From positions 1-25,731 of the forward strand of contig JBMNOY010000030.1 of NCBI GenBank assembly GCA_050943315.1: a stretch of 25,731 nt of DNA, written 5' to 3'. The notes beneath the pieces were generated by a model. It did not search any database. It was given only the letters and a program-made list of their open reading frames with translations, and was not told the DNA's origin. Shown here piece by piece: positions 6,915-14,786 of the stretch; the stretch's first letter is position 1; every line of letters begins with the position of its first letter. The stretch comes from JBDKUD01 sp050943315 (GTDB lineage Bacteria; Bacillota; Syntrophomonadia; Syntrophomonadales; Syntrophomonadaceae). A program made the translations under genes and the position numbers.

Positions 6915-7961
6915 TTAACGGCAGGCCCATAAAGCAGGGTCAATATTGCGGGCTCTTAGCCATTGTGCGGTTGGGCCGCTGATGATTACCGGTTTGCTTT
7001 TTATCTCCCGGCAGTCTCTGGCGCCCGTCATTAAGAATATGGCTTTTAAACGGTAGATAAACTCTTCCATCCGGCGGTCTAATTCCTCTGCACCATCCTG
7101 TAAAAGTGTTTTCAAGAAAGGTGCAGCTATGGCCGTTAAATCCGCACCCATGGCCAAAGCTTTGGCTACATCGGATGCTTTCCGAATTCCCCCGGAGGCT
7201 ATAATGGTGATAGGCAGCTGTAAAGATAAAACCTCACCCAGGCTGCAGGCAGTAGATATTCCCCATTCATCAAGTTCTCCCCCGAACATTCCTCCGCGCT
7301 GGTCTTCGATAACAACAAAATTAGTACCGCCCTGGCCAGCGATGTCAAACTGTCTAACCCCGGCATCATATAGCTTTTTAACTGCCTCACGGGACAATCC
7401 AAAACCTACTTCTTTGGCAATAACCGGAACACTTGATCCGTCAACAATGCGGGCTACATTATCAATAATCCCGGTAAAAGAGCGTTCCCCTTCCCGCATG
7501 GCTAATTCCTGGGAAACATTAAGGTGCAGCTGCAAGCCATCGGCATTAAGCATATTGACTGCCTCCAGGGCATCTGCGAGAGTTGCCCCAGCACTTATAT
7601 TGGCAACAATTACTCCATCTGGGTTATATTCCCGGACTACCGTAAAGCTGGCCTTTAATTCCTTCTTTTCGATAGCTATGGTCTGCGAGCCAACTGCCAT
7701 AGCCAAGCCATGCTTATGAGCAATGGAAGCCAGGCAGCCATTAATCTTTTGCGCCAGTTCGGTTCCACCAGTTATCGCATTAATTATTACCGGGTATTTT
7801 ACCTCTTTTCCTAAAAAACTGGCCTTCAGGTCGATATCATCCATGGCCAGTTCCGGTACCGCATCATGAACCAGTGAAATATCGCTAAATCCGCTTTCTG
7901 CCGGCCCATCGGAAGATTTGTTAGCTATGAGCAAATGTTCATTTTTACGTTGCAGTCTAAT
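6915..7961 (-). CDS. fni: Type 2 isopentenyl-diphosphate delta-isomerase (FMN-dependent), probable AUU start
   Basis: Fni interconverts isopentenyl and dimethylallyl diphosphate using reduced FMN, supplying both C5 units for isoprenoids. Family motifs are present: NAITGGT, AVGSQ, VANISAG, LQLHLNVSQELAMREGER, PVIAKEVGFG, DIAGQGGTNF and ASGGIRKA. The first ATG/GTG/TTG in frame is a TTG at 7934, but starting there removes the conserved RKNEH segment encoded just upstream (family pattern RKxEH). That segment is in frame back to an ATT at 7959-7961, placed eight bases after a perfect AGGAGG. The ATT overlaps the mobA stop as TAATT, where TAATG would be normal. I therefore place the start at ATT, giving about 348 residues. 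It acts downstream of IspH, also encoded in this window. Confidence 0.9.
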   Translation of the reverse strand: MRLQRKNEHLLIANKSSDGPAESGFSDISLVHDAVPELAMDDIDLKASFLGKEVKYPVIINAITGGTELAQKINGCLASIAHKHGLAMAVGSQTIAIEKKELKASFTVVREYNPDGVIVANISAGATLADALEAVNMLNADGLQLHLNVSQELAMREGERSFTGIIDNVARIVDGSSVPVIAKEVGFGLSREAVKKLYDAGVRQFDIAGQGGTNFVVIEDQRGGMFGGELDEWGISTACSLGEVLSLQLPITIIASGGIRKASDVAKALAMGADLTAIAAPFLKTLLQDGAEELDRRMEEFIYRLKAIFLMTGARDCREIKSKPVIISGPTAQWLRARNIDPALWACR

Positions 7962-8554
7962 TATAATAACCTCCTGGCTAAAATTCTGGCCTGGTAAAGG
8001 GTTTCCGGATCGTTGACATTCAGAAACATCTCTCTGATATCCCCAAAATGTCTGAGTTCCGATTCCTTAATCTTTCGAGTGTTAAGCTCATTAAAAACCA
8101 AGACCAGTTTGAGTAAGTTATTGTTCAGACAATTGGTAAGCACGGAAAGACATTTTTTGCTGTAGGCAGCGGAAATAGGCTGAAGATAGCCTTCTATTTC
8201 CGGTACCGCCGCCTCATGATCTTCTAATTGTTCTATCATATACCGGGCCAGTCCCATACTCATAAACGGCATATCACAGCCCAGGACAAAGACTTTGTCC
8301 ATACGGGCATAGTGAAGAGCAGCATGAATACCGCTTACAGGCCCCAGGCGCGGATATACATCACTATAGGTAGGAAGGTTAAAAACAGCATACTGCTCTG
8401 GGTCATTTGAGATAATTATAGTTTCGGAAAAAGTATTGATGAACTTATTTATAATAAAACATATTACTGGTTGACCGTTTATTTCCGCAAAAGCCTTATT
8501 AAATCTCATGCGTGAACTTCGGCCACCTGCCATTATAACCCCTGTTGCCTGCAT
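7961..8554 (-). CDS. mobA: Molybdenum cofactor guanylyltransferase MobA-like
   Basis: MobA transfers GMP from GTP to molybdopterin to form the guanine dinucleotide cofactor used by DMSO-reductase-type enzymes such as formate dehydrogenase. The 197-residue protein has the nucleotidyltransferase signature MAGGRSSRM with a following Lys (FNKAF), then LGPVSGIHAAL, the metal-binding CDMPF and a late NVNDPETL. Length fits the family. The ATG follows GGAGGGATAAT. The last base of its stop overlaps the apparent ATT start of fni by one base. No other molybdopterin genes are nearby. MobA-like proteins of this size sometimes serve related nucleotidyl transfers, so exact specificity is inferred from motifs only. 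Confidence 0.87.
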   Translation of the reverse strand: MQATGVIMAGGRSSRMRFNKAFAEINGQPVICFIINKFINTFSETIIISNDPEQYAVFNLPTYSDVYPRLGPVSGIHAALHYARMDKVFVLGCDMPFMSMGLARYMIEQLEDHEAAVPEIEGYLQPISAAYSKKCLSVLTNCLNNNLLKLVLVFNELNTRKIKESELRHFGDIREMFLNVNDPETLYQARILARRLL

Positions 8555-8602
8555 ATTATCCCTCCTAAAACCTTACCCTAAATCCCCACTCCCTTGTATT
8601 CA

Positions 8603-8628
8603 TAAAAAAGGCTGCCGACCGGCAGCCT
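8603..8628 (-). terminator. Intrinsic terminator after the FmdB-like gene
   Basis: The plus-strand segment is an inverted repeat, AGGCTGCC (8609-8616), loop GACC, GGCAGCCT (8621-8628). Read on the minus strand the hairpin is followed directly by TTTTTT. It starts 13 bases after the stop of the zinc-ribbon gene and ends about 50 bases before mobA. It should terminate transcripts from the ispH-rpsA/FmdB side, which implies mobA-fni have their own promoter or depend on read-through. Confidence 0.88.
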
Positions 8629-8641
8629 AATATCAAATGCC

Positions 8642-8854
8642 TCATCCACCACCGTATGCCCGGCTGCAACTGTGGCAAGCGTCCCTCATCACCGGGCTTC
8701 CTCCGCTCTTGCCGCCAGTATTGAACAAGGATAATTTTTGTTCAACCTTAGCCGAGCCACACTGTGGGCATCTTACTTTGTCTTTATCACTATTTGAGAT
8801 CATAACATCAAACTTGTTTCCGCATTCACTGCAGGCAAAATCGAAAATAGGCAT
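8642..8854 (-). CDS. FmdB-family small zinc-ribbon protein
   Basis: A 70-residue protein of the FmdB/CxxC zinc-ribbon family. It begins MPIFDFACSECGNKFDV and has two CxxC pairs (CSEC and CPQC) that form one zinc ribbon within the first 40 residues. A Gly/Ser-rich tail follows, with a CHSC pair near the end. FmdB proteins are described as putative regulators, from an association with formamidase genes, but no general function is established. I chose the ATG at 8852-8854 because GGAG lies seven bases upstream and family members start MPxYxY; an in-frame ATG at 8869 would add five residues. A strong terminator follows the gene. Confidence 0.85.
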   Translation of the reverse strand: MPIFDFACSECGNKFDVMISNSDKDKVRCPQCGSAKVEQKLSLFNTGGKSGGSPVMRDACHSCSRAYGGG

Positions 8855-8943
8855 ATGATCACTCCACATAGTTATTTTTGAAATCAGTATATTTAGAATG
8901 TTGATTCCTTATTACCAAAGCGCTTCGCTATATGGGCAGTTCA

Positions 8944-8956
8944 TGCTACCTAATTA
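8944..8956. repeat. 13-bp direct repeat, copy after ispH-rpsA
   Basis: ATGCTACCTAATT occurs here and again, identically and in the same orientation, at 11015-11027. The two copies flank the ispH-rpsA gene in the short non-coding gaps on either side. On the minus strand the repeat reads AATTAGGTAGCAT. Its function is unknown. Confidence 0.6.
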
Positions 8957-8974
8957 TTTCTCATCTTAACCAGT

Positions 8975-10978
8975 CTATTCTGCACTTTCCTGTGCTGCTA
9001 AATATTGTTGGGTCTCATCGTCTTCGGCTTGCTGTTGGGCTTCCTTAATCGAGAGACTTATGCGTTTCTCCTCCGCATCAATATTTAAAACTTTAACATT
9101 AACTTTTTCCCCGGGGCTGACAATGTCTTCTGGTTTTTCCACCCGCCGGTTGGCGAGTTGGGATATGTGTACCAGGCCATCCACTCCAGGTTCAATCTCA
9201 ACAAACGCCCCAAAGGGAGCTGTTCGTACAACTGTACCTTCAATTATGTCACCTTCGTGGTATTTCTCCAGGACTATTTCCCAGGGACTTTTGAGTAATT
9301 TCTTGCGGCTTAAAGATACTCTCTCTTTTTCTCTGTCCAGGGCCAGGATATAAACTTCAATCTCACTGCCCTCCTGCAGTACATCACTGGGATGTTCTAC
9401 GCGAACATGATCGATTTCCGAAACATGCAACAGTCCCTCATAACCACCCAAATCAATAAATGCGCCATAGTCAACTATGCGTTTTACTTTGCCCACACGG
9501 GTCTGTCCTTCTTCGATACTATCCCAAAACATTTCTTTCAGCTTGGCCTTTTCCTCTTCAACCAATTGTTTCCGGGATACTACTATCTGGGAACCTCTTC
9601 TCTTATTACGATTGAATTCAATAATCTTAAAATTAAAGGTCTTACCCACATATTCGTCCATGTTTTTAACATATCCGTCATCAACATGGGAAGCCGGCAA
9701 AAATGCTACTACTCCAACATCGACCAGAAGGCCGCCTTTAACCGTACTCAAGATAGTACCTTGGATAATCTCATTATTATTGTATTTTTCTTCCAGGCTA
9801 TCCAGGGCCTTTTGTGCGTCAACCTTTTTCTTGGAGAGAAGGATAGTACCATCATCATCCCATTTTAGTACTAATACTTCGATCTCATCACCAACACTAA
9901 CCAGTTCTTTTGCTGAATTAACATCCTTTACTGATAATTCGCGAGCTGGAATTATGCCTTCTGATTTTCCGCCAACATCTACCATTACCTCATCATCAAG
10001 CACCTGAATAACAGTTCCCTTTATGATATCCCCCTTGTTAGGGGTAGTGAAGTCTGCCATTTCAGCTTCCATCTTAGCAAAAGATTCTTCCTTGGCACCT
10101 ACCTCCTCACAGGCAACCATTTCCTGGGTCTGCTCCTGGGGAGCATTCTCGTCAAACGAACTCATTCTTTCCAATACCTCCTTAATTATCCAGTCCGGAG
10201 TTGAGGCCCCGGCAGTAATTCCCACGCTAGTTACTCCCTGGAACCATTCAGGATTAATATCCCGGGCATTTTGAATCCTGAAAGTTCTAACTCCGGTATC
10301 TAAACACTCCTTAACCAGAGTGGCAGTATTCGAACTATTATTATCACCTATAACCAGCATTACGTCCACCTGCTGGCACAGTGTTCGAGCTGCGGTTTGC
10401 CTGTCCCGGGTAGCTGGGCAGATAGTGTTAAAAGCCCTTATTTCCGGGACTCCGGGGAGCAATGCCGCTATTAGTTCATAATAGCTCTGGGTGTCCTTGG
10501 TGGTCTGGGATACGATTCCCAGTTTACTATGAAAGCTATGGTCTTTAAGCTGTTCAATGCTTTCAATAACCGTTGCTTGGCGGCACCATCCCAGTATTCC
10601 TTCGACTTCGGGATGATGGCGATCTCCATAAACAACTATTGCATAGCCTTCATTTTCCAATCTAGCTACCAGATCATGTACCTTTTTAACCAAAGGACAG
10701 GTAGCATCTTTTATGATTAATCCTTTTTGCTGTGCATGGCGAATCACCTCTGGTGTAGTACCATGGGATCTTATTATTATTCCCCCCAGTTCAGCATCCT
10801 CTACAGCATTTACAGGATTAATTCCTTTTTCCTTAAAATAATCAACAACTGCATCATTATGTACCAGGGGCCCTAAGGTATACCATTTGTTACCTTGTAT
10901 AGCTACTTCTTCGGCTATCTTTACGGCTCGTCTAACCCCGTTACAGAACCCTGCCTTGTCAGCTACAGTAATTCGCAC
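8975..10978 (-). CDS. Fusion of IspH (HMBPP reductase) and ribosomal protein S1
   Basis: A 667-residue two-part protein of a type known in Clostridia. Residues 1-275 are IspH, the 4Fe-4S enzyme that reduces HMBPP to IPP and DMAPP. Cluster cysteines are C12 (GFCNGV), C94 (DATCPLVKK) and C187 (NTICPATRDRQ), and the HHPE active-site motif is present. A linker of about 40 acidic residues (275-312) leads to four S1 RNA-binding repeats at about 315-384, 401-469, 489-558 and 575-644. Each contains a VDVGG/IDLGG-like strand and a GLxHxSxL-type motif in the later ones. Start is GTG at 10978 after GAGGTG. There is no frame break between the halves. The S1 half probably binds mRNA or ribosomes; whether the halves cooperate is unknown. 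It is preceded by plsC and cmk. Confidence 0.96.
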   Translation of the reverse strand: MRITVADKAGFCNGVRRAVKIAEEVAIQGNKWYTLGPLVHNDAVVDYFKEKGINPVNAVEDAELGGIIIRSHGTTPEVIRHAQQKGLIIKDATCPLVKKVHDLVARLENEGYAIVVYGDRHHPEVEGILGWCRQATVIESIEQLKDHSFHSKLGIVSQTTKDTQSYYELIAALLPGVPEIRAFNTICPATRDRQTAARTLCQQVDVMLVIGDNNSSNTATLVKECLDTGVRTFRIQNARDINPEWFQGVTSVGITAGASTPDWIIKEVLERMSSFDENAPQEQTQEMVACEEVGAKEESFAKMEAEMADFTTPNKGDIIKGTVIQVLDDEVMVDVGGKSEGIIPARELSVKDVNSAKELVSVGDEIEVLVLKWDDDGTILLSKKKVDAQKALDSLEEKYNNNEIIQGTILSTVKGGLLVDVGVVAFLPASHVDDGYVKNMDEYVGKTFNFKIIEFNRNKRRGSQIVVSRKQLVEEEKAKLKEMFWDSIEEGQTRVGKVKRIVDYGAFIDLGGYEGLLHVSEIDHVRVEHPSDVLQEGSEIEVYILALDREKERVSLSRKKLLKSPWEIVLEKYHEGDIIEGTVVRTAPFGAFVEIEPGVDGLVHISQLANRRVEKPEDIVSPGEKVNVKVLNIDAEEKRISLSIKEAQQQAEDDETQQYLAAQESAE

Positions 10979-11014
10979 AACTGCACCTCACAAATAATAT
11001 ATATATTTGGTATT

Positions 11015-11027
11015 ATGCTACCTAATT
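11015..11027. repeat. 13-bp direct repeat, copy before ispH-rpsA
   Basis: Identical to 8944-8956 (ATGCTACCTAATT). It lies in the 55-base gap between the plsC stop and the ispH-rpsA start, so in an mRNA it would be about 40 bases before the GTG start codon. Confidence 0.6.
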
Positions 11028-11033
11028 CCTTCT

Positions 11034-11627
11034 TTATTTAGACAAAAGGATATTAATTTCTTTCATAATTTCTGAACTAATTTTTTCCATGGTTGCCGAG
11101 TTAATTTTTTGACCTTGATATTCCTGCCAATACATAGGTTTGCCCACCCGGACCAGTAAGGGACTAAACCAGCCGCAGGGAAATTTACGACCGGTTCCAA
11201 TGCAGGCCACAGGTACTACCGGAGCCTGGGATTTTAATGCCAACATGGCTATTCCAGCATGGGCTTTACTTTCCGTATTACTCTTGTGCCTCTGCCCTTC
11301 CGGGAATATCCCCAGGACTTTACCTTGAGCAAGTATATCCAGAGCCTCTTTAATAGCCCTGCGATCGGCTGTACCACGTTTTACGGGAAAAGCATGCAGT
11401 TTTCTAAACAATTTGTTCAGAATTATATTGCTAAATAATTCGGCTTTAGCAATAAAACATATGGTGCGCTGAATAGATATAGCAACCATTACCGGGTCCC
11501 AGTTGCTTACATGATTTGATGCTATGATAACCGGACCTGTGGAAGGTATATTGTTTAAACCTTCGGATTTTAACCCAAGTGGCCAAAAAATAACCTTTAA
11601 AATCATACGAATACAACGATAAAGCAT
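11034..11627 (-). CDS. plsC: 1-acyl-sn-glycerol-3-phosphate acyltransferase PlsC
   Basis: PlsC acylates lysophosphatidic acid to phosphatidic acid at the membrane, the second step of phospholipid synthesis. The 197-residue protein shows the acyltransferase motifs: NHVSNWD (the HX4D catalytic pair), RGTADRRAI (substrate-binding region) and FPEGQRHKS (motif III). Later, VPVACIGTG corresponds to motif IV. The N-terminus has one hydrophobic segment (IRMILKVIFWPLG). Size is normal for short bacterial PlsC. The ATG is one base after the cmk stop, with GGAAGG inside the cmk end acting as ribosome-binding site, so translation is coupled. The cmk-plsC-ispH-rpsA order is typical of Clostridia. Confidence 0.93.
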   Translation of the reverse strand: MLYRCIRMILKVIFWPLGLKSEGLNNIPSTGPVIIASNHVSNWDPVMVAISIQRTICFIAKAELFSNIILNKLFRKLHAFPVKRGTADRRAIKEALDILAQGKVLGIFPEGQRHKSNTESKAHAGIAMLALKSQAPVVPVACIGTGRKFPCGWFSPLLVRVGKPMYWQEYQGQKINSATMEKISSEIMKEINILLSK

Positions 11628-11628
11628 T

Positions 11629-12282
11629 TTAATCCTTCCCGATAATGGAGATAATTTTTGCCAGGACCTGATCTATAGTCAGGTTGCTCGTGTCAATGAC
11701 TATCGAATCACTCAAAATTTTAAGAGCTCCGACCTCTCTGGCTGCATCCATGCGGTCCCGGGCGGCTATTTCCTCGATTATATTATTAAGCGCAAAGCAA
11801 TATCCCTGGCTTTCCAGTTCTTTAATCCGCCTCTCGGCCCTTGTCTCAATACTGGCGGTAAGAAAAAACTTATAATCAGCATCAGGCAGTACACACTCAC
11901 CAATGTCCCGTCCATCCATTACTATGTCGTGGAACTGGGCCAGCTCCTGCTGTTTCTTAACCATGACCTGTCTGACCAACGGGTGGGCAGCCACCTGGGA
12001 TACTGCACCAGTGACCTGGGGTGTTCGTATTTCTGTAGTTACATCAATATCATTACAGAAAATATGCTGAATGGAGTTATTCTCGAAATGAATCGTCAAT
12101 GATTGGGCAAGCTCAACAAGTGCTGTTGAATCTTCAGGTTTTATTCCTTCCTGCAGGGCCTGCCAGGTTAACGCCCGGTACATAGCCCCGGAATCAATAT
12201 AAATGAAGCCAAGCTGTTGGGCTAATTTCCTGGCTATAGTGCTTTTCCCTGCTCCGGCGGGGCCATCAATAGCTATTTTCAT
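11629..12282 (-). CDS. cmk: Cytidylate kinase
   Basis: Cmk phosphorylates CMP and dCMP using ATP, recycling pyrimidine nucleotides in the cytoplasm. The protein, about 217 residues, starts MKIAIDGPAGAGKST with a P-loop. It continues with YIDSGAMYRALTW (substrate binding), VMDGRDIGECVLPDADYKFFLTAS and AARDRMDAAR, all standard. I placed the start at the ATG at 12280-12282, because GGGATGG lies seven bases before it and the family begins there. An ATG two codons earlier sits only one base from that site. The 89-base gap before it, after aroA, contains no clear promoter, so it is probably read through from the aro genes. plsC follows after one base. Confidence 0.96.
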   Translation of the reverse strand: MKIAIDGPAGAGKSTIARKLAQQLGFIYIDSGAMYRALTWQALQEGIKPEDSTALVELAQSLTIHFENNSIQHIFCNDIDVTTEIRTPQVTGAVSQVAAHPLVRQVMVKKQQELAQFHDIVMDGRDIGECVLPDADYKFFLTASIETRAERRIKELESQGYCFALNNIIEEIAARDRMDAAREVGALKILSDSIVIDTSNLTIDQVLAKIISIIGKD

Positions 12283-12371
12283 TAACATACCATCCCTAAT
12301 AATCTAATATATTTTATCATATTACCAGAAGGTAGGGAAGTATTGCCCTGGTAAGGTACGGTCAAAGGTTG

Positions 12372-13658
12372 CTATCGTCCCAGGACAGCTAACAGATCCC
12401 AGAAACCGGGAAAAGATATGGAGACTGCCTCTGCACCGTCAATTACGGTCTCTCCCCGGGCAGCCAGGCCTGCTACGGCCAGACTCATGGCAATACGGTG
12501 ATCACCGTGGCTATTGACACTTGCTCCGGCCAGGCCTTCCGGCCGCCCATTGACAATAAAACCATTATCTGTCTCTACTATGTCAACACCCATTTTGCTC
12601 AGTTCCATGCATATTGCTGATATACGATCAGTTTCTTTAACTCTGAGTTCACCGGCATCCTTTACTATCGATTGGCCCTGGGCAACCGCCATGGCGACTG
12701 CCAGTACAGGTAATTCATCGATCAAGCGGGGAATAATCTCTCCTTCTATTATTGTTCCCTGTAAGGCCGCCGAAGCAACCACAATATCAGCAATAGGCTC
12801 CCCGCCAACTATATGCTGGTTTTCCAGTTTTACCGAGCCTCCCATAGCCAGCAACACATCTATAATTCCTGAACGAGTGGGATTTACTCCGACATTTTTA
12901 ATTATTAGTTCCGAACCTGGTATTATAGACGCGGCAACCATGAAAAAAGCCGCCGAGGAGATGTCACCGGGAACTACAAAATTCTGGGGCATAAGTTCCC
13001 GACCTGGTTTTATGCAAATCTGTAAATCAGCTATTTTAAGATCAGCTCCCATACTGGCAAGCATTCTTTCCGTATGATCTCGGGATTTTTGGGGTTCAAT
13101 GACTACTGTCTCTCCCCTGGCATAAAGACCGGCCAAAAGAATAGCCGATTTAATCTGGGCACTGGCTACCGGCAATTTATACTGAATACCCTTTAACTGC
13201 CTCCCATTAATGGCCAGCGGTGCATAAGTTCCCCGGTTGCGGGCGATTATGTCCGCACCCATCAGTGTCAAGGGGTCAATGACTCTTTTCATCGGTCGTT
13301 TATGCAAGGAATCATCTCCCCCTAGCATGCTATGAAAGCTTTGTGCTGCCAGCACCCCGCACATCAAGCGCATGGTAGTACCCGAATTACCGCAGTATAA
13401 TATTACCCGGGGAGCTGTCAGTCCATTTAGTCCCTGGCCCTCTACGGTCAAAACCGACCCCCGTTGCCGGATTCCTATGCCCAGCTGCCGCAGGCAATCA
13501 CAGGTACAAAGGGTATCTTCCGCCAGCAAAAAGTTCTCCACCCTACTTTGGCCCTGGGCCAGAGCCGCAAAGATTACAGAGCGGTGAGAGATCGATTTAT
13601 CCGCCTCTACAGTTATCTCACCCCGCAGCGGTCTTGACCTGCCAACACTTTTTATCAT
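12372..13658 (-). CDS. aroA: 5-enolpyruvylshikimate-3-phosphate synthase (EPSP synthase)
   Basis: AroA joins shikimate-3-phosphate and phosphoenolpyruvate in the sixth step of the shikimate pathway. The 428-residue protein has all the expected motifs: EADKSISHR near the start, YCGNSGTTMRLM (PEP-binding loop), GDDSLHKRPM, RLIDELPVLAVA, LRVKETDRI and NSHGDHRIAMS near the end. The GNSGTTMRL loop is closer to the B. subtilis-like class than to the enterobacterial GNAGTAMRP type. Members of that class often differ in glyphosate sensitivity, but this is not predictable from the loop alone. ATG at 13658 follows AGGAGGATTATAG. It sits 29 bases downstream of tyrA and upstream of cmk, consistent with one aro operon. 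Confidence 0.97.
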   Translation of the reverse strand: MIKSVGRSRPLRGEITVEADKSISHRSVIFAALAQGQSRVENFLLAEDTLCTCDCLRQLGIGIRQRGSVLTVEGQGLNGLTAPRVILYCGNSGTTMRLMCGVLAAQSFHSMLGGDDSLHKRPMKRVIDPLTLMGADIIARNRGTYAPLAINGRQLKGIQYKLPVASAQIKSAILLAGLYARGETVVIEPQKSRDHTERMLASMGADLKIADLQICIKPGRELMPQNFVVPGDISSAAFFMVAASIIPGSELIIKNVGVNPTRSGIIDVLLAMGGSVKLENQHIVGGEPIADIVVASAALQGTIIEGEIIPRLIDELPVLAVAMAVAQGQSIVKDAGELRVKETDRISAICMELSKMGVDIVETDNGFIVNGRPEGLAGASVNSHGDHRIAMSLAVAGLAARGETVIDGAEAVSISFPGFWDLLAVLGR

Positions 13659-13687
13659 CTATAATCCTCCTGAACAAAGCGAATCTT

Positions 13688-14770
13688 CTAGTTCATCCAT
13701 GCTTTAATTCCCATTGACAGCAGTACCTCTACAGCTCGTTGGGCGTCTTTTTCCAGGGGAACTCCCAACCGCATGGTTCCCCCATCTCCTTCACGAGCCC
13801 GAAGTATTTCAATATCTACGATATTGATACCATATTTCCCCAAAACGGCACCTATTTGTCCTATCATTCCCGGTCGATCGGGGACTATGCAAATAATATC
13901 ACTGAAACCGGGTAATAAACCTTTGCTGATACCCGGAATTTTATCTCTGATGTTTCTAGCTGTTAAAAGCATATCCTTAATGGCATTTTTGTCCTCATTA
14001 GCCAGTGCTTGTTTAAAACTGCCCAGGGCAGCTATTAATTCATCCAGCTTTATACCTATCTGCTCTTTATTGCTTATCAAAATATCTTCCCAAATACCTG
14101 TTCCTGATGATGCTATCCGGGTCGTATCCCTAAAACCGCCTGCCGCTAACAACAAGCTATCTTCATCTCCCCTGGTTATATTAACCAGAGATACGGCGGC
14201 AATATGGGGAACATGACTGATGGTAGCTACCAGTTGATCATGCAGACGAGCTTCCATTATCTTTACCCGCGCACCGGTCGCCGTCAGTAAACTGCACAGC
14301 TTTTCTAGAATGCCCGCCGGAATATATTCCGGCGGAGTTATAACATAAACAGCATTCTCAAACAGATACCGGTCCGCACCCCTAATCCCCTTTATCTCTG
14401 AACCGGCCATCGGATGCCCGCCTATTCCCCATACCTTGTCGGGCAGTAAAGCGGAAAAAGTGTCCATAACCTGCAGTTTGGTACTGCCAACATCCGTAAC
14501 TATGGTGCCAGGATTTAAACAAGGTTTGATAGATAGCAGCAATGCAGGAAAGGTACTTAAAGGAGTACATAATATTATCACCTGAGCTCTCCTGACTCCT
14601 TCGTCAAGATCCGCTATCAGATCAATAGCCCCCATATCCTGAGCCATAATAAGACTTTCCGGATCAGTGTCATATCCGATGATTTTATCCACCTGCGGTG
14701 ATTCGCGCAGAGCCAGCCCTAATGAGCCTCCAATAAGGCCCAACCCTATGATTAACACATTTATCCGCAT
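13688..14770 (-). CDS. tyrA: Prephenate dehydrogenase with C-terminal ACT domain
   Basis: TyrA oxidatively decarboxylates prephenate to 4-hydroxyphenylpyruvate, the tyrosine branch. The 360-residue protein begins with a Rossmann NAD-binding motif (IIGLGLIGGSLGLAL), and has CTPLSTFP and TDVGSTK. The catalytic region is GGHPMAGSEIKG, where the His is the conserved catalytic residue. An ACT domain of about 70 residues ends the protein (CIVPDRPGMIGQIGAVLGKY, then INIVDIEILRAREGDGGTMRL), which commonly binds an amino acid for feedback control. Tyrosine is the likely effector, but that is inferred. ATG at 14770 has AAAGGAG upstream. The gene lies 16 bases after aroF and 29 bases before aroA. Confidence 0.95.
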   Translation of the reverse strand: MRINVLIIGLGLIGGSLGLALRESPQVDKIIGYDTDPESLIMAQDMGAIDLIADLDEGVRRAQVIILCTPLSTFPALLLSIKPCLNPGTIVTDVGSTKLQVMDTFSALLPDKVWGIGGHPMAGSEIKGIRGADRYLFENAVYVITPPEYIPAGILEKLCSLLTATGARVKIMEARLHDQLVATISHVPHIAAVSLVNITRGDEDSLLLAAGGFRDTTRIASSGTGIWEDILISNKEQIGIKLDELIAALGSFKQALANEDKNAIKDMLLTARNIRDKIPGISKGLLPGFSDIICIVPDRPGMIGQIGAVLGKYGINIVDIEILRAREGDGGTMRLGVPLEKDAQRAVEVLLSMGIKAWMN

Positions 14771-14786
14771 AGTTGGCCAATCTCCT

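Noticed and set aside
7129..7719. 196-codon plus-strand open frame
   Set aside because: It lies fully opposite the well-conserved fni; composition and lack of ribosome-binding site mark it as a shadow.
8911..8930. AAGCGCTT palindrome downstream of ispH-rpsA as a terminator
   Set aside because: Eight bases with no loop and no T-tract on either strand; a stronger terminator lies after the next gene.
9392..10007. Two long plus-strand open frames (158 and 176 codons) opposite ispH-rpsA
   Set aside because: They mirror the conserved S1 repeats, have no ribosome-binding site and no family resemblance.
12514..13077. 187-codon plus-strand open frame
   Set aside because: Antisense to conserved aroA; Ser/Thr/Pro/Ile-rich, typical of a shadow frame.
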